NCBI GenBank assembly: GCA_032717465.1 | Contig: CM064666.1 | Coordinates: 6,222,028 to 6,286,027, forward strand | Direction: 5' to 3' | Origin: Coenobita brevimanus | Lineage: Eukaryota; Arthropoda; Malacostraca; Decapoda; Coenobitidae | Length of the DNA: 64,000 nucleotides | Part shown: one piece after another, positions 33,835 to 46,527 of the stretch | Numbering within the stretch: the first letter of the stretch is position 1 | How the letters are laid out: each line of letters starts with the position of its first letter | Notes under the pieces: model-generated | The model's input: only the letters and a program-made list of their open reading frames with translations | Database searches by the model: none | What the model was told of the DNA's origin: nothing | Made by a program: the position numbers and the translations under genes

Positions 33835-34774
33835 ATGTTGTATGATCTACACGCATCCAGAAAATATTTTCTTAAAAGTACTGTCAGTATTCTTGGTGAT
33901 AATTTGTAGATCTTCAGTTACGATTAAATATAGCAAAATAGATGATAGTCACAAAAGCTGTATCCTCATACATTTGGCTACCATAATCATCGTAATATAC
34001 GATGAAGGGGGATTATACCCCTCTGGATGAGTAGATTAAGCCCTTATCGGAATATGCTTGTCATGAGCCCGGAGCGCAGGCAGATGTAAGTGGAAGTATG
34101 AGATTGTCGCGGTGTAAGGGTTAATTATGGTAAAGGTTCGCTTCCTATCCATCCGAGTCCTTGTCACTCCTGTATCGATAATATCGGCAGTTGCAGAACA
34201 GATGTTCAGGGCGCTGACGGATAGCCATGCCGTTACCTTTTGTTCTAACCATGCAATGCAGCTATGGGAATGGAATGATAGGGATAATCTTGCTGACTGC
34301 ATTCTCTGACCTTGTAAGATCATGCGTTGAGGGAGTTCAGATCAAAGTATGTCGATGGCATATTGTTTTAAATTATATATAAGTAGACGTATCTCATAGG
34401 TCTCACTTTAGTGCGGAACACAATGTGTGGGGGGGAAGGGGATTATGGAAGCAGGAATACTTTGGGTGAGGGAAGGGATTACATATATTACAAGCTGGGA
34501 CACAGATAAATATGTTATAACGTGAAGGGAGGAGTGAGGGATACAGAAAGCGGGAAGGAGGCGAGGAGGGAAGGAATCCACAAGGGGGGATGGTATTGAA
34601 CACTGATAGTTACGATGGACATATTGTTATGTAAGTAATTTGGTTACTTGTGTGTAATACAGTTGGCAATATAACATGCACGAGTATTGTGTTTATAATG
34701 TCATTACAATTAAGACTCAAAGTCCTGTAAATGGTAATAACTGTATTCAAATTATGAAGAACCGATCTAGTTAG

Positions 34775-35658
34775 GGAGGTAAACAGAAGCAGAGTCAGTT
34801 AAATGAAATCGTTGGGAAGGGTTGGGGGTGTTGAGGGAGAGAAACAAGGGGTACTGGTAGAGGGGGGGAAGGGAGGGGGGAGAAGTGATGGAGACAGTGG
34901 AGGGGAGAGGGGAGGAGACGGCGAGGGGGTGGAGAGGGAGTGTATTTGGAGCACTGTATTAACGATGGTTATATAAATGTTATATAATGTGACGAGTAAT
35001 GTCTCCTAACCACCACAGTGACGATTTATTCATGTTACTAACATTTATATTCAAGTCATGGATAACATTTCAAGCGATGGAGGAGGAAATGAAGCTCATT
35101 TGACACTTTTATATTGTTTCCCACAGTTTATCTACAGACATACGGTATTCAGCATTAACGATAAAACGTGGATGATGGCAGAGCATGACTAGGAAAAGAA
35201 GAGACGGGTGGGGACAGAGGTCGGAAAAGGAAGTGATTTAACTTGTAAAACTAAACCGCATACTGGCGAAACACGAACTGTCAGTTTCTGTGTTTGTTTA
35301 GTGTGTAACTGACATCGTAATTAGTGTTTTCTTGCAACCTCACCTTTAGGACTGCAATCGTTCTATAATATTTCATATAATACTTGCTGGCAACATCAGT
35401 CCAGTCCAAATAATCCTATGCGTCTGTGTCCGTAACGAAGAATCTTCATACACCAGTGTCAAACATTTCACAATAACATTATCCCACCTGCTACAAATTA
35501 ATATTATCATTAGGGAATATGTTCTTATCTCCGAACACATTTCTTTAATATTAGCCATTTAAAGCGTACCTGTCAATTGTATCTCATACAGTGTTACCAG
35601 ATCAACAGGCTCGTATCACGCACGCCAAGAGGGACGAACTTCTGCTGTCGGCTGTACA
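34775..35658 (-). repeat. Foldback element, right arm
   Basis: Reverse complement of the left arm. Example pairs: 'cgcatactggcgaaacacg' with 'cgtgtttcgccggtatgcg', and 'gtgttcttatctccgaaca'-like sequence with the left counterpart. 33846-34774 (the rest of the loop) holds nothing recognised. Confidence 0.85.
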
Positions 35659-35814
35659 TATATATGTATTTACGTAACAATACCCTTAACCCTTCCAAAC
35701 GTTGTTAATGAAATTCCTCACATGCAGCTACTGGGGATAAAACAGCAAACTGACTTTCCCAGTTTAATCTGGGCTGATAGTCTCTGAAATGTTTTGGCGT
35801 TTTTTGTGTTCCTG

Positions 35815-35837
35815 AGAGAGAGAGAGAGAGAGAGAGC
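35815..35837. repeat. (GA)n microsatellite
   Basis: Short GA run. 35659-36067 otherwise shows nothing. Confidence 0.93.
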
Positions 35838-36067
35838 GGCCAGGGAATGCGCCTGTGTTATACTAGATCTGCACTGACCATGAGAGTTTTAATGGTAGCA
35901 TATTGGTGCCACCACGTGAAGGCGGCCCTCTCCAACACCATCTCTCGTAGTATGTTAAACAATTTTCGCTAACTCTTTGAAAACGTTCAAATTTTAACCA
36001 TTGTATCGTATTCCTGTTCCCGCCAACCTGTTCTCCTACAAGCATAGAACTGACTTATCTCAACCAC

Positions 36068-36294
36068 GAGACAAATATATTCAGCTCAGGAGTTACGGAG
36101 GCTTCCTAACTCCTCTTCCTTAGCGCTTTATTTTTGGATACTTCTGGTTAATATCCTTTTGTACGTTATTTATGCAAATTATGGTAATACTGGAAGAATT
36201 TAAATAACATAGAGGACAATAAGGGTTACTAAACAAAATATATCGCCTAGGGGATGGTATCAGTGAGATTCCTTGTCCAGCGAGAATACCGGCC
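36068..36294. mobile_element. MITE-like element, copy 1
   Basis: The right end, inverted, reads GGCCGGTATTCTCGCTGGACAAGG, matching the terminal repeat of the copy at 57619. The interior shares 'ctcctcttccttagcg.tttattttt', 'gtacgttattt.tgca' and 'atatatcgcctaggg'. The left end is decayed. Confidence 0.65.
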
Positions 36295-37489
36295 TTTGGG
36301 TTTTTAAGTCTCGAGTAACCCTGTTGAAAAATTTCAGAACTGCATTCATTTTAATTTAACTTGACCTGGAATTGCCATCTCACAATCTTGAATACCGAGT
36401 TGTACCAATATCGTAACACCAGAATATGTCAGTCACGGAATAGCCCTATACAAAGTGTGTAGCGGTAGCACTGTCATATTCTGCCACTGGGCTGGGGGAA
36501 ATAAGATGTAAAAGGACGAAAATCTTAGCCAAGTTGGTGTAACAGGTGTAATTGCTGTACGGTATCCTTGCTGCCGCTAGATGATTTTCTTTTCAGGCGT
36601 GGCCTATCTTAGTCTAAGGGTTAACAAGTACACTCACAGAGTGCATACCTCCACCAAGGCAGCACCATCCCCTCTTTTCATCTTGACGTTTGACGTTATT
36701 CACCCAAGTTTAATTGTTTCTTTGATGGTCCTTAGATGATGCAGTTGCATCCTGCAGTTTTTTCTTTATGTTGCTAACAGTCAGACAGGCAGACAAACCA
36801 GCCTAACCAAAATATATATACCCTCCTTGGTGGAGTTAACGATTTGACTGCTTTGGATTTGTCTCTGCTGAAAAGAATCGTCCGACGTACGTTCCATTAT
36901 AACAGGAAGTTCTTTAACATCGGCCTAAACGTGAAGCGTTCCCTCGGCTATGGATTATGGTGGATTTCTTGTCACCTGACGGAAATGGGTCACTCCAGCA
37001 ACTTTTACCAAAGTGGTATGAGTGAGTTTCCTTTGTCACAATAGTCAATTTGCTTTAACCTGACGGAACTGGCTTCCTCCAACAGCTTGAATAATAAGTC
37101 GTGTTTGCATGATATTCGATGAGCCTTTGTTATGAGGTAGGAATGTATCTCATTGGATATTATACTCCTTTCACTTTAACAAGGCTTAAAACTGACATCT
37201 CCCCATACTGAATGCTGAGCTGTTGCAACAGATTAAAAGTAGAATATGGCACCAGTCAGGAAAGGCTTGTCATGGAAAGGATGTAGAGACGTATTATTTT
37301 TATTATGCTACTCTGTCATTTGTACGAGAAATAAACAGCAAGAGACAAAAAGAAAAAAAAATATCTGCGCCAGGTGAAGGTGACAGTACTATAGAAGCCC
37401 CAGTAATGACGGGTCACACAGGGGCATTTCCGGCCTGCCTAAATAATTCCGCAAGTCTTCCAATAAGGCTGATTAATGGTTTGTCTCTT
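36295..37489. other. Non-coding, with dispersed module copies
   Basis: Pieces of a dispersed module ('actttaac.tggc.taaaa.tg.catctcccca...gaatgctgagttgt.gcaac') occur at about 36345-36420 and 37167-37265, and also at 41905-41990 and 60860-60990. A 66-codon plus frame at 36844 has no known motif. I see no gene. Confidence 0.5.
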
Positions 37490-38180
37490 CCCTTTCCCCC
37501 CCTCTCTCCCTCCATTACCTTCCCACTCCCCCTCCCTTATATTCCCTTCCTTGCCTCTCTCAGACTCCTTCCTTCTATTTCCTTTCTCCACGTCTTTTCT
37601 CCTGCTCTCTCAACGACCCTTCCTCCTCCCCTTCATTCTTTCCCTCTTCCCTTTTCTTTCCCTCTCACCCACACGTCCCTCCTCCCTTCATTTTCTTTCC
37701 CTTTCCTTCTTTCTCTTGTTCATTCTCTATCCTCCCCTTCCCTTTAGATTGCCCCCTCCCTCTCACTTTCTCCTTTCCCCATCTTTCTCCTCCCCTTTCC
37801 ATCTCTTTCTTTTACCTCCACTCCTGGGATGCTTCCTCGCTCCCTTTCTCTTCTCCCCTCCCTTTTCTTTCTTCCCCTCCCCTTTCTTCTCTCTCTGTAT
37901 TTTTTTCTCCCTGCCTCTTTTTCCATCCCCTCTTCCTCCCCCCCCTTCTACGCTTCTCCCTTCCTCTCTGGTTACTTTTCTCCTCCGTTCTCTTTCATTC
38001 CCATCCCTTTCCTCCTCTTTCTTTCTTTTCCCTACTTTTCTTCCTCATTTCTCCCTGATTTCTTCTCTCCTTCCCTCTCTCTGACCAGGTCTCACCCCTC
38101 CTCCCTCCACTTTTATTTTTAGACCCCTCCTCCCCTTGCTTTCCTCTATCTTCCTCCCACCTTTCCCTTTCCCTGGTCGT
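37490..38180. repeat. Long polypyrimidine tract
   Basis: About 690 bases that are almost purely C/T on the plus strand. The long Ser/Pro/Leu/Phe frames (up to about 200 codons) and Arg/Glu antisense frames are low-complexity artefacts. Confidence 0.9.
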
Positions 38181-38423
38181 GTCTGAAATAATGAGAAGGA
38201 AATCTACACAACATAACAATACGCTGGCCTTATGTCCCGCGTGTTACCATCACTTTTGAGTCATGGGGTTTGCTGGAGGATTTTTTGTAAGGGTGTATCA
38301 TAAAGAAAACTTACTAACACTCCTATTTGTCTTGGAAATCTGTGGCTTTTACCTTAGGGTCCTGGATTGTAGATGAGTGTCCTCCCTCAACCCTAAAGTT
38401 CAGTTTCTGTGGTACGTAACTGA
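38181..38423. other. Short unique stretch
   Basis: Nothing recognised. Confidence 0.5.
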
Positions 38424-38435
38424 GTCTGTAAACAT

Positions 38436-38696
38436 TTATCTATGTATAGCCAGACGCCTTAATTCCGTAAGGGGTGGCCACGAACAAATCACCTCCATGT
38501 CGCCCTGTACCCTGTCATTTCGCTGCCCTCCCAGCAGCTCACACCTCCCTCTCTTATAAACCTTTCCACTCCATCCGTCCACATCAGCCCCGGTCTCCCC
38601 CTTCCTCTCTCCCTTCCACCTCATTAACATAAACTCTTCTCGTTAGTCTCTCGCTCTCCAACCTCTTCACATGGCCAAAACATGCCTGAAATATAT
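38436..38696 (-). mobile_element. Short LINE 3'-end insertion with 12-bp target duplication
   Basis: 261 bases, minus orientation. Reading inward from 38696: the codons for FWPCEEVGERETNEKSL-like tail sequence, then 3' UTR and 'ctatacatagataa' tail. GTCTGTAAACAT is found at both sides (38424-38435 and 38697-38708). It has almost the same length and 5' limit as the insertion at 33572-33834. Confidence 0.9.
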
Positions 38697-38708
38697 GTCT
38701 GTAAACAT

Positions 38709-39309
38709 ACCTGTCTCAAATTCCTTTACCTTATCCTGAAACTGTTGACATTTTCTTGCCAGGTCGGGATTGGGGGTTGGGATAGGCTGTGGTCTCTCCT
38801 CAAACCTACAATCCTATAGTTCATTCGCTTTAACTTGGCCAAGATTTTTGTTCTTTTGCATTTTATTTCACGTAGCTCAGTGGAAGAAAAATACAGTGCC
38901 ACTGCCTTATATCATTTCCATGGAACTTCTTCGTGACTAGCATCATACCCTACTGTTCATCTCTTGTTACAGCATTCAAGGTGGAGAAATGGCAGTATTA
39001 GGCCAAGGTAAAATGAAGAGATTATAGTTAATTTGGTACCGGTGAATTATTATGGTTCTCGAAACTTTGCAATATTTCACTTCTTCCCCCAACTCTCGCG
39101 CTCTGTTCGTATGCTGCTGTGGCCTTCCTGTGAGTCAATATCAGGCTTAGGGGACACAGACACTGAATTATTATACCCTATAGATTGCACTCCAAATCCC
39201 TGAGATTATTAGGGTGATGCGAACGACTATTTTCTTGCCTCATTTGTCTATCTATTATGGGCGAGTGTTATGTAATCCTCCAAGGGTGTCTTTCCTATAC
39301 TGAATATGG
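38709..39309. other. Non-coding stretch
   Basis: A fragment of the 'actttaacttggcc' dispersed module lies near 38828. Otherwise nothing is recognised. Confidence 0.45.
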
Positions 39310-39530
39310 GTGGTATTCTCAGTGGCGTATGATGGTTCCTAGCTCCTCTTTGTTGGCGATTTATTTAGCATATGACACCAGAATATTGTCATTTGACGTT
39401 ATTATGTTATTTTGATGTGACATAATTTACAACATTAACGTGCAAGAACGTAACGGGGTGTAATATGCGAGAATTAATCGCCATGGAAAAGGTGTTACGA
39501 AAACCTCAAAGCCACTTGGAATACGAGTAA
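39310..39530. mobile_element. MITE-like element, copy 2
   Basis: Left end GGTATTCTCAGTGGCG.ATGATGGTTCCTAGCTCCTC; inverted right end GTATTCCAAGTGGCTTTGAGGTTTTCG. The interior shares 'gcgatttattta' and 'taatcgccatggaaaaggtgt' with the other copies. Confidence 0.6.
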
Positions 39531-40284
39531 TAGTGTGGTGATAGCAGAAATGTCCTCGTATTGATGTGGCTAGTGTGATAAACGAGTACTACTGTATTTA
39601 CTACCATGCAGTCTGGAGGAAGTACAATTGGAATACCGCTACTACTTCAGCCTGCACAAGTTTTATTTTCCTCTGTCTGTCTGTCTGTGCAAGTTTTATC
39701 TGTATGTCTCTCTTTCTCCCTGTGCAAAGTTTAAATGTGTCTGTCTGTCTCTCTGCCTCTCAGAAATATGTCATTCAGATCTCTTCAAAATCTCATTCAA
39801 ATTTCTCCCCATCTATTTTTTGGACATTGGCAAGGCAAACATATCCTGTCCCGGAGTCCAGGTAAGGCACAATAACAAGCGGCTGATCCCTGTGGTCTGT
39901 GCAGTACACCTGTCGCTTAGTCTCTCTCTCTGTCTCTCTCTTTCTGGGCATACACACGACAACCTATTCCTGTGACCAAACCACACATATTCCCACTAAA
40001 TCATTTCGGCGCTGGCACTCACCATCGACACTGCATGTATCCACACCTGCTGTTATGGTATTGGGTTAGCCTCATCAACCCGAGGACGCATATATATTTC
40101 AGATAGACTATGCTGCTACCAGATGCTTTTCATTCAGCTAAGAACACCCAGGTAGTGAAGGAGCCAATGAGGCGTTATTTAGCCCCTGCAGTTCAAATAA
40201 CCCTTTAAGATATATAAATGCATCTGGAAGCAGAAACAATAATTATACAAATAGGATTTTATTTCCCTAATGGGTTGCTTCCCT

Positions 40285-40287
40285 CCT

Positions 40288-40343
<56 letters not shown>

Positions 40344-40640
40344 TGGCGTAGCGATGAGAGGCGAGATGTCGGTAAATGAAGAGAGTGATGTTGTAGGGGG
40401 AAGAGGAGGAGGATAAATCAAGAGGAGCAACAACAGAAGGAGGAAGCAGAGGAGGGGGAAAAGAGGAATTAATCTCTCTCCTCACCTCCGATTTGTTGGT
40501 GAAGGTGGGGAAAAAAGGGGGAGATGAAGAAGAAGAAGAGGAGGAGGAGGAGGAGGAGGAAGAGGACGAATAAGAGGAGGAAGAGGAGTTGATTGAGGAA
40601 GAAAAGGAGAGGCGAGACCGATGTGAAGAGGAAGAGAAGC
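40285..40640. repeat. (CT)n tract and purine-rich GGA region
   Basis: (CT)n at 40285-40340, then GGA/GAAGA-rich sequence at 40380-40640. The antisense Ser-rich frames are artefacts. 39531-40284 contains a weak trace of SINE-A sequence near 39999-40060 (minus strand, 'tcggcgctggcactcaccat') and short GTCT runs. Confidence 0.85.
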
Positions 40641-40984
40641 AAATACCAACAAACACAAACAAAAATAAACACAAAGATTTTTTAATCATCTCAAAATAAG
40701 AAAACGAGAATTACGAGAAAACACTATATGGATAACTAGCTTAAAATAATGCAAAACTAAAGTAACATAAGATCAGTAGGAAAGAAGTAGGAATATAATT
40801 AAGATGGAAATCTTATATAAGGAAAAAGACGAGAAGTTACAGAGACAGCAGAAATGACAGACTGATGCAGCAGAGCCGAACTGAGAAGCGTTACACCCCC
40901 TATGACTGCTGGAGGGCGACTGAAGACAGGGGACTGAGGTGTGTTTATATATGCATATCATGCTTATCGAGGGAACGGGTTAGA

Positions 40985-41590
40985 CGGAGAGAGGAGTGAG
41001 AGGAGAAAGGATTGAAATAATAACGCAAGAGATGGTGAGAGTGGGAGGAAGGTTGAGAAGGAGGAGAAGAGGTAAGGAAGAAGGGACTGAAGCAGGCAAG
41101 GAGAGAGGGAAGGAGAAAAGAAGAGAAAGTCAGGGAGAAGGGAAAGGAGGAAAGGAGAACGTAATAGGAAGAACATGTAAGGAAAAAATTTAAAACGCAG
41201 TTAATAGGAAAAGTCTGACAATGAATGACAGAGAAAGTAACAAAACAAGAGATTAGGTATGAGAGAGACCAGGATGAAGTGGAGGCAAGAAAAAGCAAGA
41301 AAGGGAGGAAGGAAGGAAGAGGGAAGGAGGGAGGGAGGGAAGGAAGGAAGGAAAGAGTGAAGAAAAAATGTAAGCAGGAACGAGGGAAGGAAGTAATGGG
41401 ATATAGGAAGGAAGGAAGACGGTAAGAATGGAAGATGAGAAGAGGGGGAAGGCGAGAAAGAAAGACGAACTGAAACAAGAAGGGAAAATGAGAATGCGAG
41501 GGGGAGAGGAAGAAATGGCGGAAGGAAGGAAGAAAAGGAGGAAAAAGAAAGGAAAGGAAGAAGGAATAGAAGGAGGACAGGATTAACAAA
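40985..41590. repeat. Long polypurine tract (GGAA-rich)
   Basis: About 600 bases of nearly pure purine on the plus strand, including GGAA tetranucleotide runs near 41305-41355. The 222-codon minus frame of Phe/Leu/Ser/Pro is a composition artefact. Confidence 0.9.
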
Positions 41591-41633
41591 AATAAATAAG
41601 AAAAATAAAGCAATATAGTAGGAACATAGTTAA

Positions 41634-41830
41634 GGCCTGTATTCTCTTAGGGTAAGGAGGCTCCCTAGCACCTCTTCTTTAGTGATTTATTTTGGATATC
41701 GTTGGTTCATATCCTTCTGAACGTTGTTAATGCAGAATACAATGATGTTCGAAGGATTTATATATCACAGGGAAGGTCAGTTAAGTGTAATAAGTAGAAT
41801 AAATCGCCTAGGAAAAGGTGTTTGGTAGTC
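41634..41830. mobile_element. MITE-like element, copy 3 (right end missing)
   Basis: Starts after TTA with (A)GGCCTGTATTCTCTTAGG, 'ggaggctccctagcacctc' and 'gtgatttattttggatatc', and ends near 'aaatcgcctaggaaaaggt'. No right terminal repeat is visible. Confidence 0.65.
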
Positions 41831-42116
41831 TATGCTGCTTCGATTTTTCTCAGTTCTTAAAACAAAATCATCTGCTGTTAGCCTTAATATAATGTCTATG
41901 ATCATTTCACTTTAACTTGGCTTAAAAATGCCACTGGCCTCCTGGAATGCTGCGTCGTAAAAGCATCAGGAATGGAATATGATGCTAGTCACGAAGAAGT
42001 GCCATTGAGCTACGTGGAATCTATATACTAAAATTCCCATTCTGTTTATCTGTTTGTGCTCTCAAATTAGACGAAACGGTGCATTACAGAGCAACAGTTT
42101 TTGAATGAACGTACCT

Positions 42117-42169
<53 letters not shown>

Positions 42170-42807
42170 TACGGATAGATTTATACCTCTTCACTGCTAC
42201 AGTATCTCAGTTTAAGAAAATCCTCTGGTGTTAGTCTAAAAATAATACTTAAACGTTTCTACAAAAAAAAGGAAAATCTTTACTGATCCCTTCATCACAA
42301 AAGGTCTCCCCCAAGCTGAATAAAATCATCTGGTGATGGCATGAATACACGAAAACTTCCCTGTGTTAAAGGAATCAACTCAGTGTAAGGGCAACAATTG
42401 TTACTGTAATATCTCCTTCAAGGTGTGGGGTCCCGGGGCTAGGCTAATGTAGTCCAATTGTAAGGGTAGATGACTAGGCTACTTCCACTGATAGCATTAT
42501 AAGGTCGAAGAGCCCCTAGTCATCTATATGAAACCCGACCTGGGCATTCCAACCATTACACCACCAGGCTGCTAGGAATTGTCTCATTGCGGAAAGTTAG
42601 TGTTAGGCAAATATGATGTTTGTTCAGAGCAAGTCTTTGGTGGTATAGTGGTTAGCATGACCCAACTGGAGTGATGGTCTTGCATAGGGTCCATTTCTAA
42701 GAGCTGACTGGATGATTTTCGACCAAGTAATGTCACCAAGGAAGGCAGCCTGATCACCTACCCTTATATATATACTGGACTATGGTGGGCAGATCTCGAA
42801 GGGAGTA

Positions 42808-42811
<4 letters not shown>
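41831..42811. other. Non-coding with (GA)n and tRNA-like fragments
   Basis: (GA)n at 42122-42167. A minus-strand tRNA-like head near 42535-42590 has the A-box-like TGGTGTAATGGTTGG and reads into 'gcccaggtcgggtttc'. A plus-strand TGGTATAGTGGTTAGCA lies at 42639-42655. Neither has a good B box. Modules 'gaataaaatcatctggtgatg' and 'agaaaatcctctggtgttag' belong to a dispersed repeat also seen near 45905 and 61730. Confidence 0.5.

Positions 42812-42864
<53 letters not shown>
42812..42864. repeat. (GA)n microsatellite
   Basis: About 26 GA units, abutting the 5' limit of the next LINE copy. Confidence 0.97.
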
Positions 42865-42867
<3 letters not shown>

Positions 42868-42869
42868 AG

Positions 42870-44202
42870 CTATAAAGAGACAACAATTTATAAGATGGAC
42901 GGCCAGATTTATTATTTATCGTAATAGAGGAGGATTGTTGAAGGTTTTGAGCATGTACGGTGTAGATGGTAAGTTTCTAGGCCGTCAGGAGTTTTTATGA
43001 TGGTAGTGAAGCATGTAGAAGGGTAAATGGGCATCTATGTGAATGGTTCACGATCGGTGTGGGCGTGCAGCAAAGTTGTGTGATGTCCCCATGGTTGTTC
43101 AATATATATATGGATGGGGTGATGAGAGAAGTAAAAACACGAGTAATGGAGAGAGGGATGGCGTTGGTAATGAATGGTGATGGATGGAATATCCCAAATT
43201 ATTGTATGCTGATGATGCAGTGCTACTTGCAAATACCGGACATGAACTTGGTAGACTTGTGCAGAGTTTTGCTGATGTCTGTGTTTGTTGTACCTTGAGA
43301 GTAAATGTAGAAAAGAGTAAAGTGACGGTTACTGAGAGAGAAGGTGACTCCCAATGTGATGTTACAGTGAATGGAGAGAGACTGGAATTGGTGATAGAGT
43401 TTAATTACCTGGGTACAATGATAGAAAAGAGAGGAACATGTGCAAAAGAATGGAAAATAGCGTGACACAAGGAAGAAAAGTAGCGGGTGCAATGAAGGCC
43501 TTGATAAGAAACAGAGGCTTGAGTGCTGCAGCTGCACGAGGCTTACATAAAGGAGTGTTAGTGCCAACTTTAACATATGAATGTGAGACTCTGGTGTGGC
43601 ATGAAAATGAAAAGTCAAGAGTGAGAACAGTAGAGATAGGACTGCTGAGGAATGTATGTGAAATACAGAGAGTGGATAGGATACGAAATAATGTGATTCA
43701 TGAAAAATGTGGAGTGGGGAAGTTTGTGGACACCAGAATCGAAGAGTGTACTGAGTTGGTATGGTCATGTGGAAAGAATGGATAACTATAGAATGATGAA
43801 AAAGGTATATCTGAGAGAACTTGAAGGGGGGAGGAGGCGAGTTAGGCCAAGGAGAAGGTGGAGGGATATGGTGGATGAGTGTGTGAGGAAGAGCGGTTTG
43901 GAAGTTGGTGAGGCTAGGGGACTGACAAGAGATCGAGCTGGCTGGATAAATATTGTGAGAAGCGCATGAACAGGGATTTGGCACCCCTTTTTTAACGTGA
44001 CAGCGTCCGGATTGACTCAATCGGATACGTTTATGTGAAGCTACAGTATGTGGTGAATGTTTCTGGCGTATCAGATGGAGCCAGGATTTCGAGGGCTTGA
44101 ATGGTAAGTGAATGGAGGCGTGGCCCATTGGATTGGGCAAATTTGGGTTGCTACTCCTCACCCTGCCCTAGGGTGGGAAAGGAGGTCTGGATGATGATGA
44201 TG

Positions 44203-44205
<3 letters not shown>
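42870..44205 (+). mobile_element. 5'-truncated LINE with (GAT)n tail
   Basis: The copy begins just downstream of RT motif A and ends after about 230 bases of 3' UTR in GGATGATGATGATGAT (44190-44205). It is related to, but not the same subfamily as, the LINE at 22085-24905, judging by the different tail repeat and 3' UTR. Confidence 0.78.
42930..43970 (+). pseudogene. Non-LTR RT, C-terminal part, disrupted
   Basis: Order: GGLLKVLSMYGVDGKFL, a frame change, GVGVQQSCVMSPWLFNIYMDGV (motif B), a frame change, LLYADDAVLLANTG (motif C, catalytic Asp pair intact), LRVNVEKSKVTVTE, LELVIEFNYLGTMIEKRGT, GRKVAGAMKALIRNRGLS, LVPTLTYECETLVW, VGLLRN-type and IQRVDRIRNNVI, then ELVWYGHVERMDNYRMMKKVYLREL and LTRDRAGWINIVRSA at the end. 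At least four frame shifts are present. Motif A is absent because of 5' truncation. Confidence 0.85.

Positions 44206-44211
<6 letters not shown>

Positions 44212-44238
<27 letters not shown>
44212..44238. repeat. (GA)n microsatellite
   Basis: GA run following the LINE tail. Confidence 0.95.
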
Positions 44239-44241
<3 letters not shown>

Positions 44242-44380
44242 AATCTTATCTCCTCATCCTGTCATTAATGCCTGAATCTCTATTAATTCCTCCGTGTATG
44301 CATGCTTGTGTGTATGACCATGTGTGCGTTTTATTTTAATGACTGTGTGTGCGGGCGAGCGTATGATCATGTGTACCATA

Positions 44381-45036
<656 letters not shown>

Positions 45037-45959
45037 AAGAGCACAAAATGGCAAATGAATAGCATTGCAAAGAACCAATGGAAACAAATCATACTACGGA
45101 ATTGGAAGAAAAATACGGTACTATGCGAGAAACCATAATGACAGAAGATTATATTACGCTCATCCCCATCAAAGGAGAGAATGATATGGATATAAAAACT
45201 ATATATATATTTCTATGGTGAAAGCTAGTTACCAAATGCGGATTATTTATACTATGATGCGACTTTTAACTGTATGGTAATCGCTGTCTTGATTAGTACA
45301 CAGTATACGTCCAGTGCTCGCGTGGAATGGGGTAACAAGAAACCGTAGAATTGAAGTATCTGAGAAGATATCGAGTGCAAGAGAATGCTTTGGATTGTAA
45401 CTTGCATACTGTAGATCGAACTCTGTCTTATGTATGGAAATGCACATCCCCGATTGTTATGAAGCGTTTTGGTCCATTAGACACTCATGTACCCGTTTAC
45501 GTTGTGAGGATATGACTGATGATGAAAGAGAGAAAGACAGAAAGACCAAATTGGTCTTTTTTGCTGCCCAGTATCGCTACTCCAACGAAATTTAGCTGAG
45601 CTTAGCGAGTAGTTCGCCCTTTTGCTTTTATGAGTATATAACGAGGATGTTTTAGTCCATATTCTCTAGAGCTGGGTTTGCCGAGCATTTTGGCGCACTC
45701 CCCCATCCAGTATATGTGACGTCATTATAACAAGGGACATTACCACATAATAAGTACTGTGGTCCTTACTGATACTCTGACTCCTGTGACCTACTCTGAG
45801 CTTAATCAAATAGCCTGGAGTTAGTTGAAATGCAATGCTAGAGTTTATTTGACCATGAGAGGGGTAATCAAGACAGTTTCAAACGCTTTGACTGCAACAG
45901 TGTCTCCCAAGTGAACAAACCGTCTGGTGGTAGTTTGAATAGATGCCAAAGCTCCGTGT
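45037..45959. other. Non-coding stretch, nothing recognised
   Basis: No element apart from a fragment of the 'ctggtggtagtttgaatag' dispersed module near 45920. Confidence 0.45.
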
Positions 45960-46140
45960 TGTAGGGGGCATAGCAGGCTTCTTAATACCTCTTTCTACAT
46001 TGTTTTGCACATTATATCAGCAAATTCTCTTGTACGTTATTAATATCGCTTCCTATATCGAAGTAGTTTGTATCAGTAACACACAGGAGGATAGCGAGGT
46101 GTAATGTGCAATATAAGTCACTGCAGATGTGGTGCTACGA
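45960..46140. mobile_element. MITE-like element, copy 4
   Basis: Left end 'ctccgtgttgtagggggca..gcaggcttcttaatacctc'; the interior shares 'tgtacgttattaat' and 'taagtcactgcagatgtgg'. Diverged, with uncertain ends. Confidence 0.5.
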
Positions 46141-46169
46141 CATCAGCACAATTACTTAGAATATGATAT

Positions 46170-46390
46170 TGAGTTTCTTGTTCAGGCTTCGTATCACTCC
46201 TGTCTTACCTGTTTATTTTACCTAGGTCACCTTAATATTGATTTCCTTGTTACTTATGCAAAATGTGTCGAGAATAGTATGACATGAATTACGCTTAATA
46301 GAGGGTTAAGGTGTAAATATGCAGGGTAAGTCGCTATGGAAGACGTGTTAGGAAGCCTTCTGTGTAACTCTGAATATAGCGTTAAGTGCA
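46170..46390. mobile_element. MITE-like element, copy 5
   Basis: The inverted right end carries AGAAGGCTTCCTAACACG. The interior has 'ttacttatgcaaaatgtgtc' and 'taagtcgctatggaagacg'. Lies beside copy 4. Confidence 0.5.
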
Positions 46391-46476
46391 GCCATAGCTA
46401 AGAAAATAAATGAGTAGACAGTTTATGCTAAATATGAGAAGCTCTATTATTTGGTACTGGATGTTGGGTGTATAGC

Positions 46477-46479
<3 letters not shown>

Positions 46480-46527
<48 letters not shown>

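Larger units (their letters stand above)
32354..35658. mobile_element. Foldback-type DNA element with ~0.9-kb inverted arms
   Basis: The arms 32354-33235 and 34775-35658 are reverse complements over about 880 bases with scattered substitutions and small indels. Both outer ends read TGTACAGCCGACAGCAGAAG inward and are followed outward by TA (32352-32353 and 35659-35660), compatible with a TA target duplication. The 1.5-kb centre has no transposase or other recognisable frame. A short LINE insertion (33572-33834) lies in the centre. It resembles non-autonomous foldback or long-TIR elements. A simple inverted duplication of host DNA is the main alternative. Confidence 0.75.

Noticed and set aside
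34036..34323. 95-codon minus frame as a foldback-element transposase
   Set aside because: Too short, no DDE or other catalytic motif, and no homologue that I recognise.
37223..38122. 174- and 202-codon Ser/Pro/Phe-rich frames
   Set aside because: Polypyrimidine composition suppresses stops; no domain, no gene signals.
40945..41613. 222-codon minus frame with Phe/Leu/Ser runs resembling membrane segments
   Set aside because: Antisense of a purine tract; hydrophobicity follows from TTT/CTT/TCC codons only.
43223..44161. 312-codon minus frame, the longest in the window
   Set aside because: Antisense to a LINE with clear RT motifs on the plus strand; no recognisable domain of its own.
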